The notes under the pieces were generated by a model. It made no database searches, was not told the DNA's origin, and saw nothing but the letters and a program-made list of their open reading frames with translations. From assembly GCF_011319475.1 (NCBI RefSeq), contig NZ_RCMC01000023.1, positions 4,721 through 10,327 of the forward strand: a DNA stretch of 5,607 bases, in the 5' to 3' direction. Position numbers and translations under genes: made by a program. Origin of the DNA: Candidatus Nitrosotalea sp. FS (GTDB lineage Archaea; Thermoproteota; Nitrososphaeria; Nitrososphaerales; Nitrosopumilaceae). This document shows, piece after piece, positions 1 to 5,607 of the stretch; within the stretch, counting starts at the first letter, position 1; each line of letters begins with the position of its first letter.

Positions 1-1
1 G

Positions 2-85
2 AATAACATCATAATGATTGGAATTTTTGTAGGTCTATGTGCTGGTTTTATTACCGATCTTATTGTAACACTTGGCGGAGCATAA
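2..85 (+). CDS. C-terminal end of an unidentified membrane-like protein (partial, 5' end outside window)
   Basis: Only one of the three plus-strand frames is open from the left edge; it gives 27 codons and a TAA at 83-85. The encoded tail is strongly hydrophobic and rich in small residues (a stretch around IGIFVGLCAGFITDLIV), which would suit a final transmembrane helix with a very short tail ending in GGA. An oligo-T run follows directly after the stop, as expected for the end of an archaeal transcription unit. The gene converges on purP with 41 bp between the two stop codons. The fragment is too short to assign a family, and a chance open frame of this length cannot be excluded. The hydrophobic pattern and the T run are the only support. 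Confidence 0.5.
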   Translation, partial: NNIIMIGIFVGLCAGFITDLIVTLGGA

Positions 86-92
86 TTTTTTT
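86..92 (+). terminator. Oligo-T run after the left-edge plus-strand gene
   Basis: Seven consecutive T residues begin immediately after the TAA stop at 83-85. Archaeal RNA polymerase can terminate at U-rich tracts without a hairpin, so this is a plausible terminator. No stem-loop precedes it. Nothing else recognisable lies in the short convergent gap (86-126). Confidence 0.4.
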
Positions 93-119
93 CAAGTAAT
101 ATCTGACAGGATAATTCTG

Positions 120-124
120 AAAAA
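120..124 (-). terminator. Weak oligo-T run just past the purP stop
   Basis: On the minus strand, five T residues occur two bases after the purP TAA (127-129). It could be the 3' end signal of the minus-strand transcript, but a five-base run is common by chance in AT-rich DNA and there is no hairpin. Confidence 0.2.
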
Positions 125-126
125 TA

Positions 127-1150
127 TTACGTAACTATCTTTGACAGGCTATTCTTACTTGAAGCGTTCTTTATTTCACGTGCTATTCTTCTTCCCATAC
201 TCATTGGTTCGTTAAAGATTAATGCCGAATAGGGCGAGCCGTCTACATAGAGATTTGTTCCGGCAACTATTCTTGCAGAAAACTCAAACGTAGTAAACTT
301 GCCATTCTCATCATATACTCCCTCGAGGCAGAAAGGTCCGGTCATGCCGGCGCAACAAGTCTTTTTGCAGCCTCGACAAATCTCTCTCCCATGGCATACA
401 CATCCTCAAGTAATGATTCCCGCAATACTAGGGGCTGTTTCCTACCACATTAAATGATGGAATCAAGTCCACGTCTATCTGCTCTTGTGCGGGAATTCTG
501 CCCAAGCCGTCAATATCGGACTCATATCGTCTGTCCACGCCGAAAAATTCTAGTTCTCCACTTAGTTCAGAATAAAAATATTGCAAGTATGCAGAAACTC
601 CTAATGCATATTCCTGCAAGTACAAGTCTTGATCTCCTTTGATTATTCCTTCTCTTACAAGCTTGTCCCGTTTTTTTGTATAATCTTCTTCATTTGTTGC
701 AAGAAAATATCCCTTGCCACCTGCAGCTCCGTGTCTTTTTGCAATTGTTAATCCCTTGATATCACTTGGTCCTTGTAATGATCTTGGTATTTTTAATTTA
801 GATTCTACCATGAGTTTTTCTTTCATGTTTCTGTCTGACTCCCATCTTAGAATCCACTTGTTTCCAAAAATTGGTGTCTTGATGGATTCAATCTCTGATG
901 AGCTCATCTGAGCGATGAGGGTTCCATGTGGTATGATTACAGCATTATTTTCTTTGAGTATGTTTGAACATTTTTGATCCAGCACTTCTTTGAATGAATC
1001 CACAAGTACATACTCGTCTATGAATTGAAATCTTCGATAAAGTTTTTCGCGCCTTTTCTCACATACTAGAATGGTCTTGAAACCTTCGTCTTTTGCTCCT
1101 TTGAGTACCTGAAGAGCACAGTGAGAACCGAGGGTGGCAATTGAATTCAT
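127..1150 (-). pseudogene. purP: purP, formate-dependent FAICAR synthetase (PurP), broken by two single-base frameshifts
   Basis: PurP is an archaeal ATP-grasp ligase that uses ATP and formate to convert AICAR to FAICAR, the penultimate step toward IMP. The reading frame falls into three pieces: 1150-431 (240 codons), 431-346 and 345-127 (72 codons plus TAA). One base added at each junction restores a continuous protein of about 341 residues, close to the family's usual length. In that product I see TLGSHCALQVLKGAK (6-20), PHGTLIAQ (74-81) and GNKWILRWESDR (96-107). The glycine-rich ATP-grasp loop HGAAGGKGYFLA lies at 140-151 and DRRYESDIDGLGRIP at 206-220. Across the first junction comes [14 protein letters not shown], and across the second [19 protein letters not shown] (289-294) and [14 protein letters not shown] (315-328) follow, with a family-like end KIVT. 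The first break is in a four-C run (plus 431-434) and leads to TAG; the second is in a GG (plus 347-348) and leads to TGA. There are no other in-frame stops, so a sequencing or assembly error is as likely as a true recent pseudogene. The ATG at 1150 falls where the first beta strand of the family begins. Identity is near certain; functional state is open. Confidence 0.9.
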
Positions 1151-1153
1151 GTT

Positions 1154-1158
1154 ATCAC
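1154..1158 (-). promoter_or_regulatory. Partial Shine-Dalgarno site for purP
   Basis: GTGAT lies three bases upstream of the purP ATG. It matches part of the GGAGGTGAT sequence complementary to the 3' end of archaeal 16S rRNA. It supports the ATG at 1150 and fits a gene translated from an internal position in an mRNA that starts further upstream. The match is only five bases and the spacing is short. Confidence 0.4.
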
Positions 1159-1173
1159 ATCTATTTTTGGGGT

Positions 1174-1389
1174 TTATGAAAGTTCCATGGGTCTACTTGA
1201 GATAAAAGCAAACACATCATCGATCAAATCCATGGAAAGATCCTTTTTGTGTTCACTAGGAATGTTTTTCATCAAAAAGTCTATGACTGACTGATTCTGG
1301 GGAATCTTTCCTTCTTCGACCATCTCTGAATAAAGTGAGACCAAGTGAGATGTAATTATTATTGTCTTTTCACGACTTGAAAGTGCCAT
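1174..1389 (-). CDS. Small conserved-looking protein of unknown function (71 residues)
   Basis: I do not recognise this family. The frame encodes a soluble, mostly helical-looking, charged protein with no cysteines, no signal peptide, no membrane segment and no zinc-binding motif. It has a basic N-terminal patch (SSREK), then hydrophobic ITSHLVSLYSEM, a middle segment with SVIDFLMKNIP, and an acidic tail (MDLIDDVFAFI) ending in MELS. Two starts are possible: GTG at 1404 (76 residues) or ATG at 1389 (71 residues). I prefer the ATG, because a TATA-like element lies about 23-25 nt upstream of it, as in leaderless archaeal genes, whereas that element almost touches the GTG. The gene sits 57 nt downstream of rlmN and 23 nt upstream of purP on the same strand, so it may be cotranscribed with purP. 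The neighbours do not establish a role. Confidence 0.7.
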   Translation of the reverse strand: MALSSREKTIIITSHLVSLYSEMVEEGKIPQNQSVIDFLMKNIPSEHKKDLSMDLIDDVFAFISSRPMELS

Positions 1390-1406
1390 GTGGATAAATC
1401 GCACTC

Positions 1407-1417
1407 TTTTTAATTTA
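1407..1417 (-). promoter_or_regulatory. TATA-like element upstream of the small unknown gene
   Basis: On the minus strand TAAATTAAAAA is centred about 23-25 nt upstream of the ATG at 1389, close to the spacing expected for an archaeal TATA box driving a leaderless mRNA. No oligo-T terminator separates rlmN from this gene, so read-through from rlmN remains possible and this would be an internal promoter for the small gene and purP. Confidence 0.4.
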
Positions 1418-1446
1418 GAGGTTTGCAGCTTATCGGTTCCATGTCA

Positions 1447-2505
1447 CTAGTTGATTTTTTCAATCATGTCTGTTCGTAATTGACCACATGCTGCCGAGAT
1501 TTCTACTCCTTTTTCAACGCGTACTGTGCAATTTACGTCACCATTGCGAAGTATTTGCTGAAATGCTAATACTTTTTTTCTGGCAGGGCGATGGAATCCT
1601 CCGGCAGTGGGATTCATAGGAATTAGGTTCACATGTGCGCCGTTACCTTTCAAAACACGTGCTAATTCAGATGCCACTTTGGTGGAATCATTAATGTCAT
1701 CAATTAATGCATATTCAAAAGTTACACGACGGCCAGTTTTTTTGAAATATCGTTTTGCTGCCATGATTAAGTCTCCAACTGAATGTGGTCCTGCAGTCGG
1801 CACCAATTTTTTGCGCAATTCATCATTTGGTGCATGAAGTGAGATGGCAAGTTTGATTTGAAGATCTTCGTCTGCAAGTTTGTCTATTCCAGGGATGATG
1901 CCTACAGTAGAAATTGTAATACTTCGCTGTCCTAGTCCAAAGGCACGTGGATGTGTCAAGAGTCTTACAGCTCGGATCATCTCGTCATAATTTGCAAGAG
2001 GCTCTCCCATTCCCATGAATACCAGATTGGTTACATGCTCTCCTCTTTGACGTAAAATTCTTGCAAAGTGTAGTACTTGGGAGACAATCTCTTCAGCTTT
2101 TAGATTTTTTTCAAAACCCATCTGGCCTGTTGCACAAAAGACACAACCCATTGGACACCCAACTTGGGTTGAAACACAAACTGTTGACCTGGGATGACTC
2201 TTGTCTTTACTATATTGCATAAGAACAGTTTCGATAAGTGTTTGATCATCAAATTTTAAAAGTAGTTTTGTAGTGTGACCATCTTCGCTTACAACTCTGT
2301 GAACTTCATTTTCAGAACCAATGGTATACCCGGCAGTGACAAGTGCGTCCCGTAACGAAGTTGGAATCTGGTGCAAATCTGACATTTTTCTTGGAGACTC
2401 ATGGTATAATGCATGAAGCAGCTGCCCTGCCCTGTATCGTGGATGGCCTAACTTGACGACAAGATCATCCATCTCCTCTGGCAAAACCCGATAAAGATCA
2501 ATCAT
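1447..2505 (-). CDS. rlmN: RlmN, radical SAM RNA methyltransferase (adenine C2)
   Basis: RlmN methylates C2 of an adenine in 23S rRNA (A2503 in E. coli) and, in bacteria, A37 of some tRNAs, using two SAM molecules and a [4Fe-4S] cluster. The 352-residue product has the usual family length. Its N-terminal region (about 1-90) contains the HPRYRAGQLLHALY helix. The radical SAM cluster motif CX3CX2C is at Cys117, Cys121 and Cys124. The two methyl-transfer cysteines are also present: Cys110 (in TVCVSTQVGC) and Cys340 (in EISAACGQL), matching E. coli Cys118 and Cys355. Other marks are MGMGEPLANYD (164-174), the SAM-binding GEPL motif, ISLHAPND (221-228) and NLIPMNP (293-299). The AACGQL ending and the lack of resistance-gene context favour RlmN over Cfr. 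The ATG at 2505 has no Shine-Dalgarno site. The gene is divergent from aspS. RlmN is mainly bacterial and patchy in archaea, so an old transfer from bacteria is likely. No frame damage is seen. Confidence 0.93.
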   Translation of the reverse strand: MIDLYRVLPEEMDDLVVKLGHPRYRAGQLLHALYHESPRKMSDLHQIPTSLRDALVTAGYTIGSENEVHRVVSEDGHTTKLLLKFDDQTLIETVLMQYSKDKSHPRSTVCVSTQVGCPMGCVFCATGQMGFEKNLKAEEIVSQVLHFARILRQRGEHVTNLVFMGMGEPLANYDEMIRAVRLLTHPRAFGLGQRSITISTVGIIPGIDKLADEDLQIKLAISLHAPNDELRKKLVPTAGPHSVGDLIMAAKRYFKKTGRRVTFEYALIDDINDSTKVASELARVLKGNGAHVNLIPMNPTAGGFHRPARKKVLAFQQILRNGDVNCTVRVEKGVEISAACGQLRTDMIEKIN

Positions 2506-2532
2506 CTTTAGATGTAATCTAATTTGCCTGCT

Positions 2533-2541
2533 GAAAATATG
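2533..2541 (-). promoter_or_regulatory. Possible TATA element for rlmN
   Basis: On the minus strand CATATTTTC is centred about 32 nt upstream of the rlmN ATG, which would give a very short leader of several bases. The AT-rich element at 2551-2560, read on this strand as CTAAAAATTA, is an alternative giving a leader of about 20-25 nt. The sequence does not decide between them. Confidence 0.25.
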
Positions 2542-2550
2542 ACTCTTGTG

Positions 2551-2560
2551 TAATTTTTAG
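2551..2560 (+). promoter_or_regulatory. TATA-like promoter element of the aspS-gatC-gatA operon
   Basis: TAATTTTTAG is centred about 28 nt upstream of the aspS ATG at 2583. That is the TATA-to-start spacing expected of an archaeal leaderless transcript. There is no Shine-Dalgarno sequence before the ATG, which agrees with leaderless initiation. The remainder of the 77-bp divergent region shows no operator-like inverted repeat. Confidence 0.5.
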
Positions 2561-2582
2561 TGGTTCTCGTGCTTGCTTTTGG

Positions 2583-3938
2583 ATGGTAACACAAATTAAC
2601 ACTAACAAAAACACATTTGATGAAAACATGATAGGTACAGAATTAGGAGACTGGCGTAGAACTATCTATTCCAATCAACTTGATCCATCCATGGACGGCA
2701 AAGAAGTTATCGTAATGGGATGGATCTCAAGTGTAAGAGACCATGGAAACCTGGTGTTTGTACTACTAAATGACAAAGAAGGACAGATGCAAATCACTGC
2801 CAAGGCAGGAGTGTGTCCAGATGAGATCAAAGAAAGTCTGGTAAAACTAAAGGAACAATCAACTATTGCAGTCAAGGGTACCATAAAACCATCTGCAAAG
2901 GCTCCAAAAGGAGTTGAAATATCTCCAAGTGAATTGCGCGTATTTTCAGTTGTTGAAAAAATTGCACCGTTTCAATGGCAAACAAAAACAGTTCCAAATA
3001 TTGATACTAGATTAGAATTGCGAGCAATAGACCTGCGCAGAAATATCTTGCAGCATGTCTTTAAGATGAGAAGTCTAGTCCTAAAATCAATTCGCGATTA
3101 TCTATACGAGAAAGAGTTTCTTGAAGTAAACACCCCGAAAATGATTGCTACTGCAACAGAAGGTGGAGCTGCACTCTTTCCAATATTTTATTACAACAAG
3201 GAAGCATTTCTTGCACAGAGTCCTCAGCTTTACAAAGAACAGCTTACGCTAAGCTTTGAGAAGATTTTCGAGATTGCTCCAATATTTAGAGCAGAAGCAT
3301 CTCGAACTAACAGACATCTTTCTGAAGCAATCTCAATGGATATCGAGGAAGCATTTTCAGATTATAATGATATCATGTCTCATGTAGAGAACATTATCAA
3401 AAGATCAATCAAGACCGTAAAAGACTATTGTGAATCAATAAAATCTGTGGATTATAAAATTCCAGAAATGCCTGAAACGATTCCCCAGTATACGTATACA
3501 GAATTGGTAGACAAGATGCAAAAAGCTGGTGCAACAACAAAATGGGGTGATGACTTGTATCCATCACAATTAAAGAAGATAAACCTGAGTGGATTTTATT
3601 TCATCAAGGACTGGCCACTTGCCCCAAAACCATTCTATGTCAAGGCCAAAAATGATGATCAAAAAATATCTGAATCATTTGATCTCATGTTTGGAGACTT
3701 GGAGTTGTCTTCTGGAAGTACAAGAATTGAAAAAAGATTGGAGCTAGAAGAGAGGATGAAGAACAAGGGATTCAAGCTTGATGCATTTGATTATCACTTG
3801 CGTGTATTTGATTACGGGGTTCCGCCACACGCTGGATGTGGTATAGGGCTTGAGAGATTAATGATGGCACTCACTGGCACTGAAAACATTAGGGATGCTA
3901 CCTTTTATCCACGTGATGTAGATAGACTTACACCATAG
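2583..3938 (+). CDS. aspS: Aspartyl-tRNA synthetase, archaeal type, probably non-discriminating (Asp/Asn)
   Basis: This class IIb synthetase activates aspartate with ATP and loads it on tRNA-Asp and, if non-discriminating, on tRNA-Asn. The N-terminal OB-fold anticodon domain spans about 40-125 (VMGWISSVRDHG at 44-55). The catalytic domain follows, with aspartate-binding QSPQLYKEQ (212-220), motif 2 FRAEASRTNRHLSE (235-248, Arg236) and motif 3 GCGIGLERL (418-426, Arg425). The C-terminus YPRDVDRLTP is typical. The length (451) is slightly above the archaeal norm because of about 16 extra N-terminal residues; Met16 (ATG at 2628) is an alternative start. I keep 2583 because the TATA-like element is spaced for it. 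Pro108 (in AKAPKG) aligns with the site where discriminating Thermococcus AspRS has Lys85, and proline there goes with non-discriminating enzymes; this alignment is from memory. Ser49 occupies the Trp26/His position and is atypical of both classes. Location just upstream of gatC and gatA supports the dual-charging role. Confidence 0.95.
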   Translation: MVTQINTNKNTFDENMIGTELGDWRRTIYSNQLDPSMDGKEVIVMGWISSVRDHGNLVFVLLNDKEGQMQITAKAGVCPDEIKESLVKLKEQSTIAVKGTIKPSAKAPKGVEISPSELRVFSVVEKIAPFQWQTKTVPNIDTRLELRAIDLRRNILQHVFKMRSLVLKSIRDYLYEKEFLEVNTPKMIATATEGGAALFPIFYYNKEAFLAQSPQLYKEQLTLSFEKIFEIAPIFRAEASRTNRHLSEAISMDIEEAFSDYNDIMSHVENIIKRSIKTVKDYCESIKSVDYKIPEMPETIPQYTYTELVDKMQKAGATTKWGDDLYPSQLKKINLSGFYFIKDWPLAPKPFYVKAKNDDQKISESFDLMFGDLELSSGSTRIEKRLELEERMKNKGFKLDAFDYHLRVFDYGVPPHAGCGIGLERLMMALTGTENIRDATFYPRDVDRLTP

Positions 3939-3942
3939 GTGA
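3938..3942 (+). promoter_or_regulatory. Shine-Dalgarno site for gatC
   Basis: GGTGA begins on the last base of the aspS TAG stop and lies six bases before the gatC ATG. It is a good match to the archaeal 16S anti-Shine-Dalgarno. It fixes the gatC start and suggests coupling of gatC translation to the end of aspS. Confidence 0.7.
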
Positions 3943-3948
3943 AGTGGC

Positions 3949-4215
3949 ATGGTGGAAAGAAAAGAGATTGAACACCTCGGAGATTTGGTCAAAGTTGATC
4001 TCAGCGAGCCAGAAAAATACATCAAACAGGTAGAACAGATTCTAAACTATTTTGATAATCTTGACAAGGTGGAATTTCACTCTGATGATACATTACGAAC
4101 ACAAATTACATCTGATGGTCTTCGAGATGATGTCCATGAGCCATATGGGGATTCACTGATTAATCATCTAAAAAAAGATCAAAACAACTTCATTCGTGCA
4201 CCGAAAATGGTTTAA
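3949..4215 (+). CDS. gatC: GatC, small subunit of Asp-tRNA(Asn)/Glu-tRNA(Gln) amidotransferase
   Basis: GatC has no catalytic site of its own; it wraps around the GatA-GatB interface and stabilises the GatCAB complex in the cytoplasm. The 88-residue product has the family size and pattern. The N-terminal helical region IEHLGDLVKVDLSEPEKY (7-24) is followed by the amphipathic helix VEQILNYFDNLDKVEF (28-43). Next come a linker with the LR-D-D-V element (GLRDDVHEPYG, 57-67) and the conserved C-terminal FIRAPKMV. The gene starts 10 nt after aspS with a clear Shine-Dalgarno site, and its TAA is immediately followed by the gatA ATG. With AspRS as first gene, the complex most likely serves Asn-tRNA formation. 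In archaea Gln-tRNA is normally made by GatDE, so a Glu-tRNA(Gln) role is less likely; this last step is inference from family knowledge. Confidence 0.93.
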   Translation: MVERKEIEHLGDLVKVDLSEPEKYIKQVEQILNYFDNLDKVEFHSDDTLRTQITSDGLRDDVHEPYGDSLINHLKKDQNNFIRAPKMV

Positions 4216-5607
4216 ATGAATCTTGGAATCTCTGTCGTAGAATTTGTGTCCCAGACAAAAGACGGTACCATATCTGTAGAAGAGTTTGTTGCAAAAACCC
4301 TAGACAGAATAAAAAAAGTAGATGAAAAGATTCATGCTTTCATTACGGTAGACACGCAAAATGCACTTGACAAGGCAAAGGCCATCGACAAAAAAATAAA
4401 ATCCAAGGAAAAAGTAGGCGCTTGTTTTGGGATGCCAGTATCTATCAAAGATAACATTTGTACTGCGGGAATTAAGACAACATGCGCCTCAAAGATGCTT
4501 GAGGATTTCGTTGCACCATATGATGCGACTGTTACATCCAGACTAAAATCTGAAGATGCAATAATTATTGGCAAGGCAAACCTTGATGAGTTTGCAATGG
4601 GCTCTACCACAGAATTTAGTTATTTTGGTCCAACTCGAAACCCTTGGAATCCGGAATATGTTCCAGGTGGATCATCTGGTGGTAGTGGTGCATCAGTAGC
4701 TGCACTTGAATGCCTTGCATCACTGGGTTCTGATACTGGAGGTTCGGTTCGAAGTCCTGCAAGTTTTTGTTCTGTTGTTGGATTGAAACCAACTTATGGT
4801 CTGATAAGCAGGTATGGGCTTGTCTCTTATGCAAATAGCATAGAGCAAGTAGGTCCAATAGCAAAAACAGTAGAAGATGTTGCATTTTTATTAAATATTG
4901 TATCAGGTCATGACCCGCATGACAACACTACTGCAAACACTGGACATGTTGATTATGTCAGGGATTTCAAAAATGGAATCTCTGGAAAAAAAATCGGTAT
5001 AATTTCACAGATGATTGGAGATGGGATAGATAAGGAAGTGATATCTGCAACAAATACTGCAGTATCAAAACTACAGAATTTGGGAGCAGAGTGTATTCCA
5101 ATATCTCTTGATGCAGTGGAGCATTCTGTTGCAGCATACTATACAATAGCTGCCGCAGAGGCAAGCAGCAATCTTGCAAGATATGACAATCTACGTTATG
5201 GGTTTGATTTTGGCACTGAAGGGTATGAGTTCAAGGCATTTGTCTCAAAGGCACGAAGCAATTTTGGACCTGAAGTGACACGAAGGATGCTTCTTGGAGC
5301 ATTTGTCTTGTCGGCTGGATATTATGGGAAATATTATCTCAAGGCACAAAAAGTTAGGGCAATGATAAAGACTCAACTTGATGAGGCATTCAAGAAGGTT
5401 GACTATCTCATATCTCCAACAATGCCGATTTTACCATTCAAGGTTGGAGAAAAAGTCGATGACCCACTCAAACTCTATCTTACTGATATCAATACAGTTA
5501 CTGCAAACTTGTCTGGAATTCCTGCCATTTCAGTTCCATTTTCAATGTCAAGTTCTGGTCTGCCAATTGGCATACAACTATTTGCAAATTCGTTCAAAGA
5601 AAAAGAA
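4216..5607 (+). CDS. gatA: GatA, amidase subunit of Asp-tRNA(Asn)/Glu-tRNA(Gln) amidotransferase (3' end outside window)
   Basis: GatA hydrolyses glutamine (or asparagine) and passes the ammonia through a channel to GatB, which amidates Asp-tRNA-Asn. The frame is open for 464 codons to the window edge; the family is about 470-490 residues, so only the extreme C-terminus is missing. The amidase-signature Ser-cis-Ser-Lys triad is complete: Lys78 (in VSIKDNI), Ser153 (in GGSSGGSGAS, 151-160) and Ser177 (in GSDTGGSVR). The residues corresponding to the glutamine-binding Tyr309, Arg358 and Asp425 of Staphylococcus aureus GatA appear as Tyr308, Arg357 and Asp424. SAGYYGKYYLKAQKVR (366-381) is also characteristic. 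The ATG directly abuts the gatC TAA and has no Shine-Dalgarno site, so re-initiation by ribosomes finishing gatC is likely. gatB is expected next. I see no frame damage. Confidence 0.96.
   Translation, partial: MNLGISVVEFVSQTKDGTISVEEFVAKTLDRIKKVDEKIHAFITVDTQNALDKAKAIDKKIKSKEKVGACFGMPVSIKDNICTAGIKTTCASKMLEDFVAPYDATVTSRLKSEDAIIIGKANLDEFAMGSTTEFSYFGPTRNPWNPEYVPGGSSGGSGASVAALECLASLGSDTGGSVRSPASFCSVVGLKPTYGLISRYGLVSYANSIEQVGPIAKTVEDVAFLLNIVSGHDPHDNTTANTGHVDYVRDFKNGISGKKIGIISQMIGDGIDKEVISATNTAVSKLQNLGAECIPISLDAVEHSVAAYYTIAAAEASSNLARYDNLRYGFDFGTEGYEFKAFVSKARSNFGPEVTRRMLLGAFVLSAGYYGKYYLKAQKVRAMIKTQLDEAFKKVDYLISPTMPILPFKVGEKVDDPLKLYLTDINTVTANLSGIPAISVPFSMSSSGLPIGIQLFANSFKEKE

Noticed and set aside
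101..150. Short repeated sequence TGACAGG at about 104-110 and 142-148
   Set aside because: Seven bases, two copies, one within the purP coding sequence; this is consistent with chance and no attachment-site or repeat structure surrounds it.
127..345. A separate 72-codon gene beginning MTGPFCLEG
   Set aside because: This is the C-terminal part of PurP, joined to the upstream parts when two one-base losses are corrected. The ATG is an internal methionine of the family motif PGM-GPFCL.
346..436. Programmed -1 ribosomal frameshifting to make PurP
   Set aside because: Two successive shifts would be needed, neither site has a slippery heptamer or an evident downstream pseudoknot, and PurP is not known to use recoding. 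Loss of a base in a C/G run is simpler.
454..911. Open plus-strand frames (454-642 and 714-911) opposite purP
   Set aside because: They lie entirely antisense to recognisable PurP motifs, have no family resemblance and no promoter or ribosome-binding signal.
1607..1837. Open plus-strand frame opposite rlmN
   Set aside because: It is a shadow of the rlmN coding strand, where the conserved protein is continuous and has all its motifs.
1447..2505. Cfr-type antibiotic resistance methyltransferase (A2503 C8)
   Set aside because: The length, the AACGQL motif around Cys340 and the housekeeping context favour RlmN. Nothing in the sequence points to a resistance element.
2675..2884. Open minus-strand frame within aspS
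   Set aside because: It is antisense to the conserved AspRS anticodon-binding domain and is low in complexity, with many serines and leucines.
4332..5179. Three open minus-strand frames (4332-4610, 4616-4885, 4967-5179) within gatA
   Set aside because: The plus strand here encodes an uninterrupted GatA with its full catalytic triad. The antisense frames have biased composition and no recognisable domains.
1..5607. CRISPR array, insertion sequence, tRNA or rRNA genes, or an undescribed defence system
   Set aside because: No spaced repeats, terminal inverted repeats, transposase motifs, cloverleaf sequences or defence-type domains were seen. Nearly all the window is filled by identifiable housekeeping genes.

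Overview
The window reads as a piece of a low-GC archaeal chromosome, most likely from Nitrososphaerota (Thaumarchaeota, group I.1a-like). This is inferred from three things. It carries an archaeal-type PurP and an archaeal/eukaryal-type AspRS. AspRS stands next to gatC and gatA, and a bacterial-style RlmN lies nearby. The start sites also look archaeal: AT-rich TATA-like elements sit about 25-28 nt upstream of some first genes (leaderless style), while an internal operon gene has a GGTGA Shine-Dalgarno site. No ammonia-oxidation or other lineage marker is present, so the assignment is moderate in confidence.

Layout. At the left edge is the last 27 codons of an unidentified plus-strand gene with a hydrophobic C-terminus (2-85), followed by an oligo-T run. 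It converges on purP, which lies on the minus strand (1150-127) and is broken by two one-base losses in short C/G runs (near 431-434 and 347-348). Upstream of purP on the same strand are a 71-codon gene of unknown function (1389-1174) and an intact rlmN (2505-1447). A 77-bp divergent intergenic region (2506-2582) separates this minus-strand group from a plus-strand operon: aspS (2583-3938), gatC (3949-4215) and gatA (4216 to the window end, missing roughly its last 15-20 codons). gatB probably follows outside the window.

How the genes fit together. The plus-strand operon is a translation module. A probably non-discriminating AspRS charges tRNA-Asn (as well as tRNA-Asp) with aspartate, and GatCAB amidates the misacylated Asp-tRNA-Asn to Asn-tRNA-Asn. 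Tight spacing (10 nt between aspS and gatC, 0 nt between gatC and gatA) suggests coordinated production. The minus-strand genes are a radical-SAM RNA methyltransferase (23S rRNA and possibly tRNA), a small unknown protein, and the formate-dependent FAICAR-forming enzyme of purine synthesis. Nothing in the sequence shows a functional link between them beyond shared orientation.

The window is mainly housekeeping. I see no mobile element, CRISPR array, tRNA, rRNA, or sign of an undescribed system. The points most worth a second look are the doubly frameshifted purP, the discriminator residues of AspRS, the bacterial-type RlmN in an apparent archaeon, and the small unknown gene.
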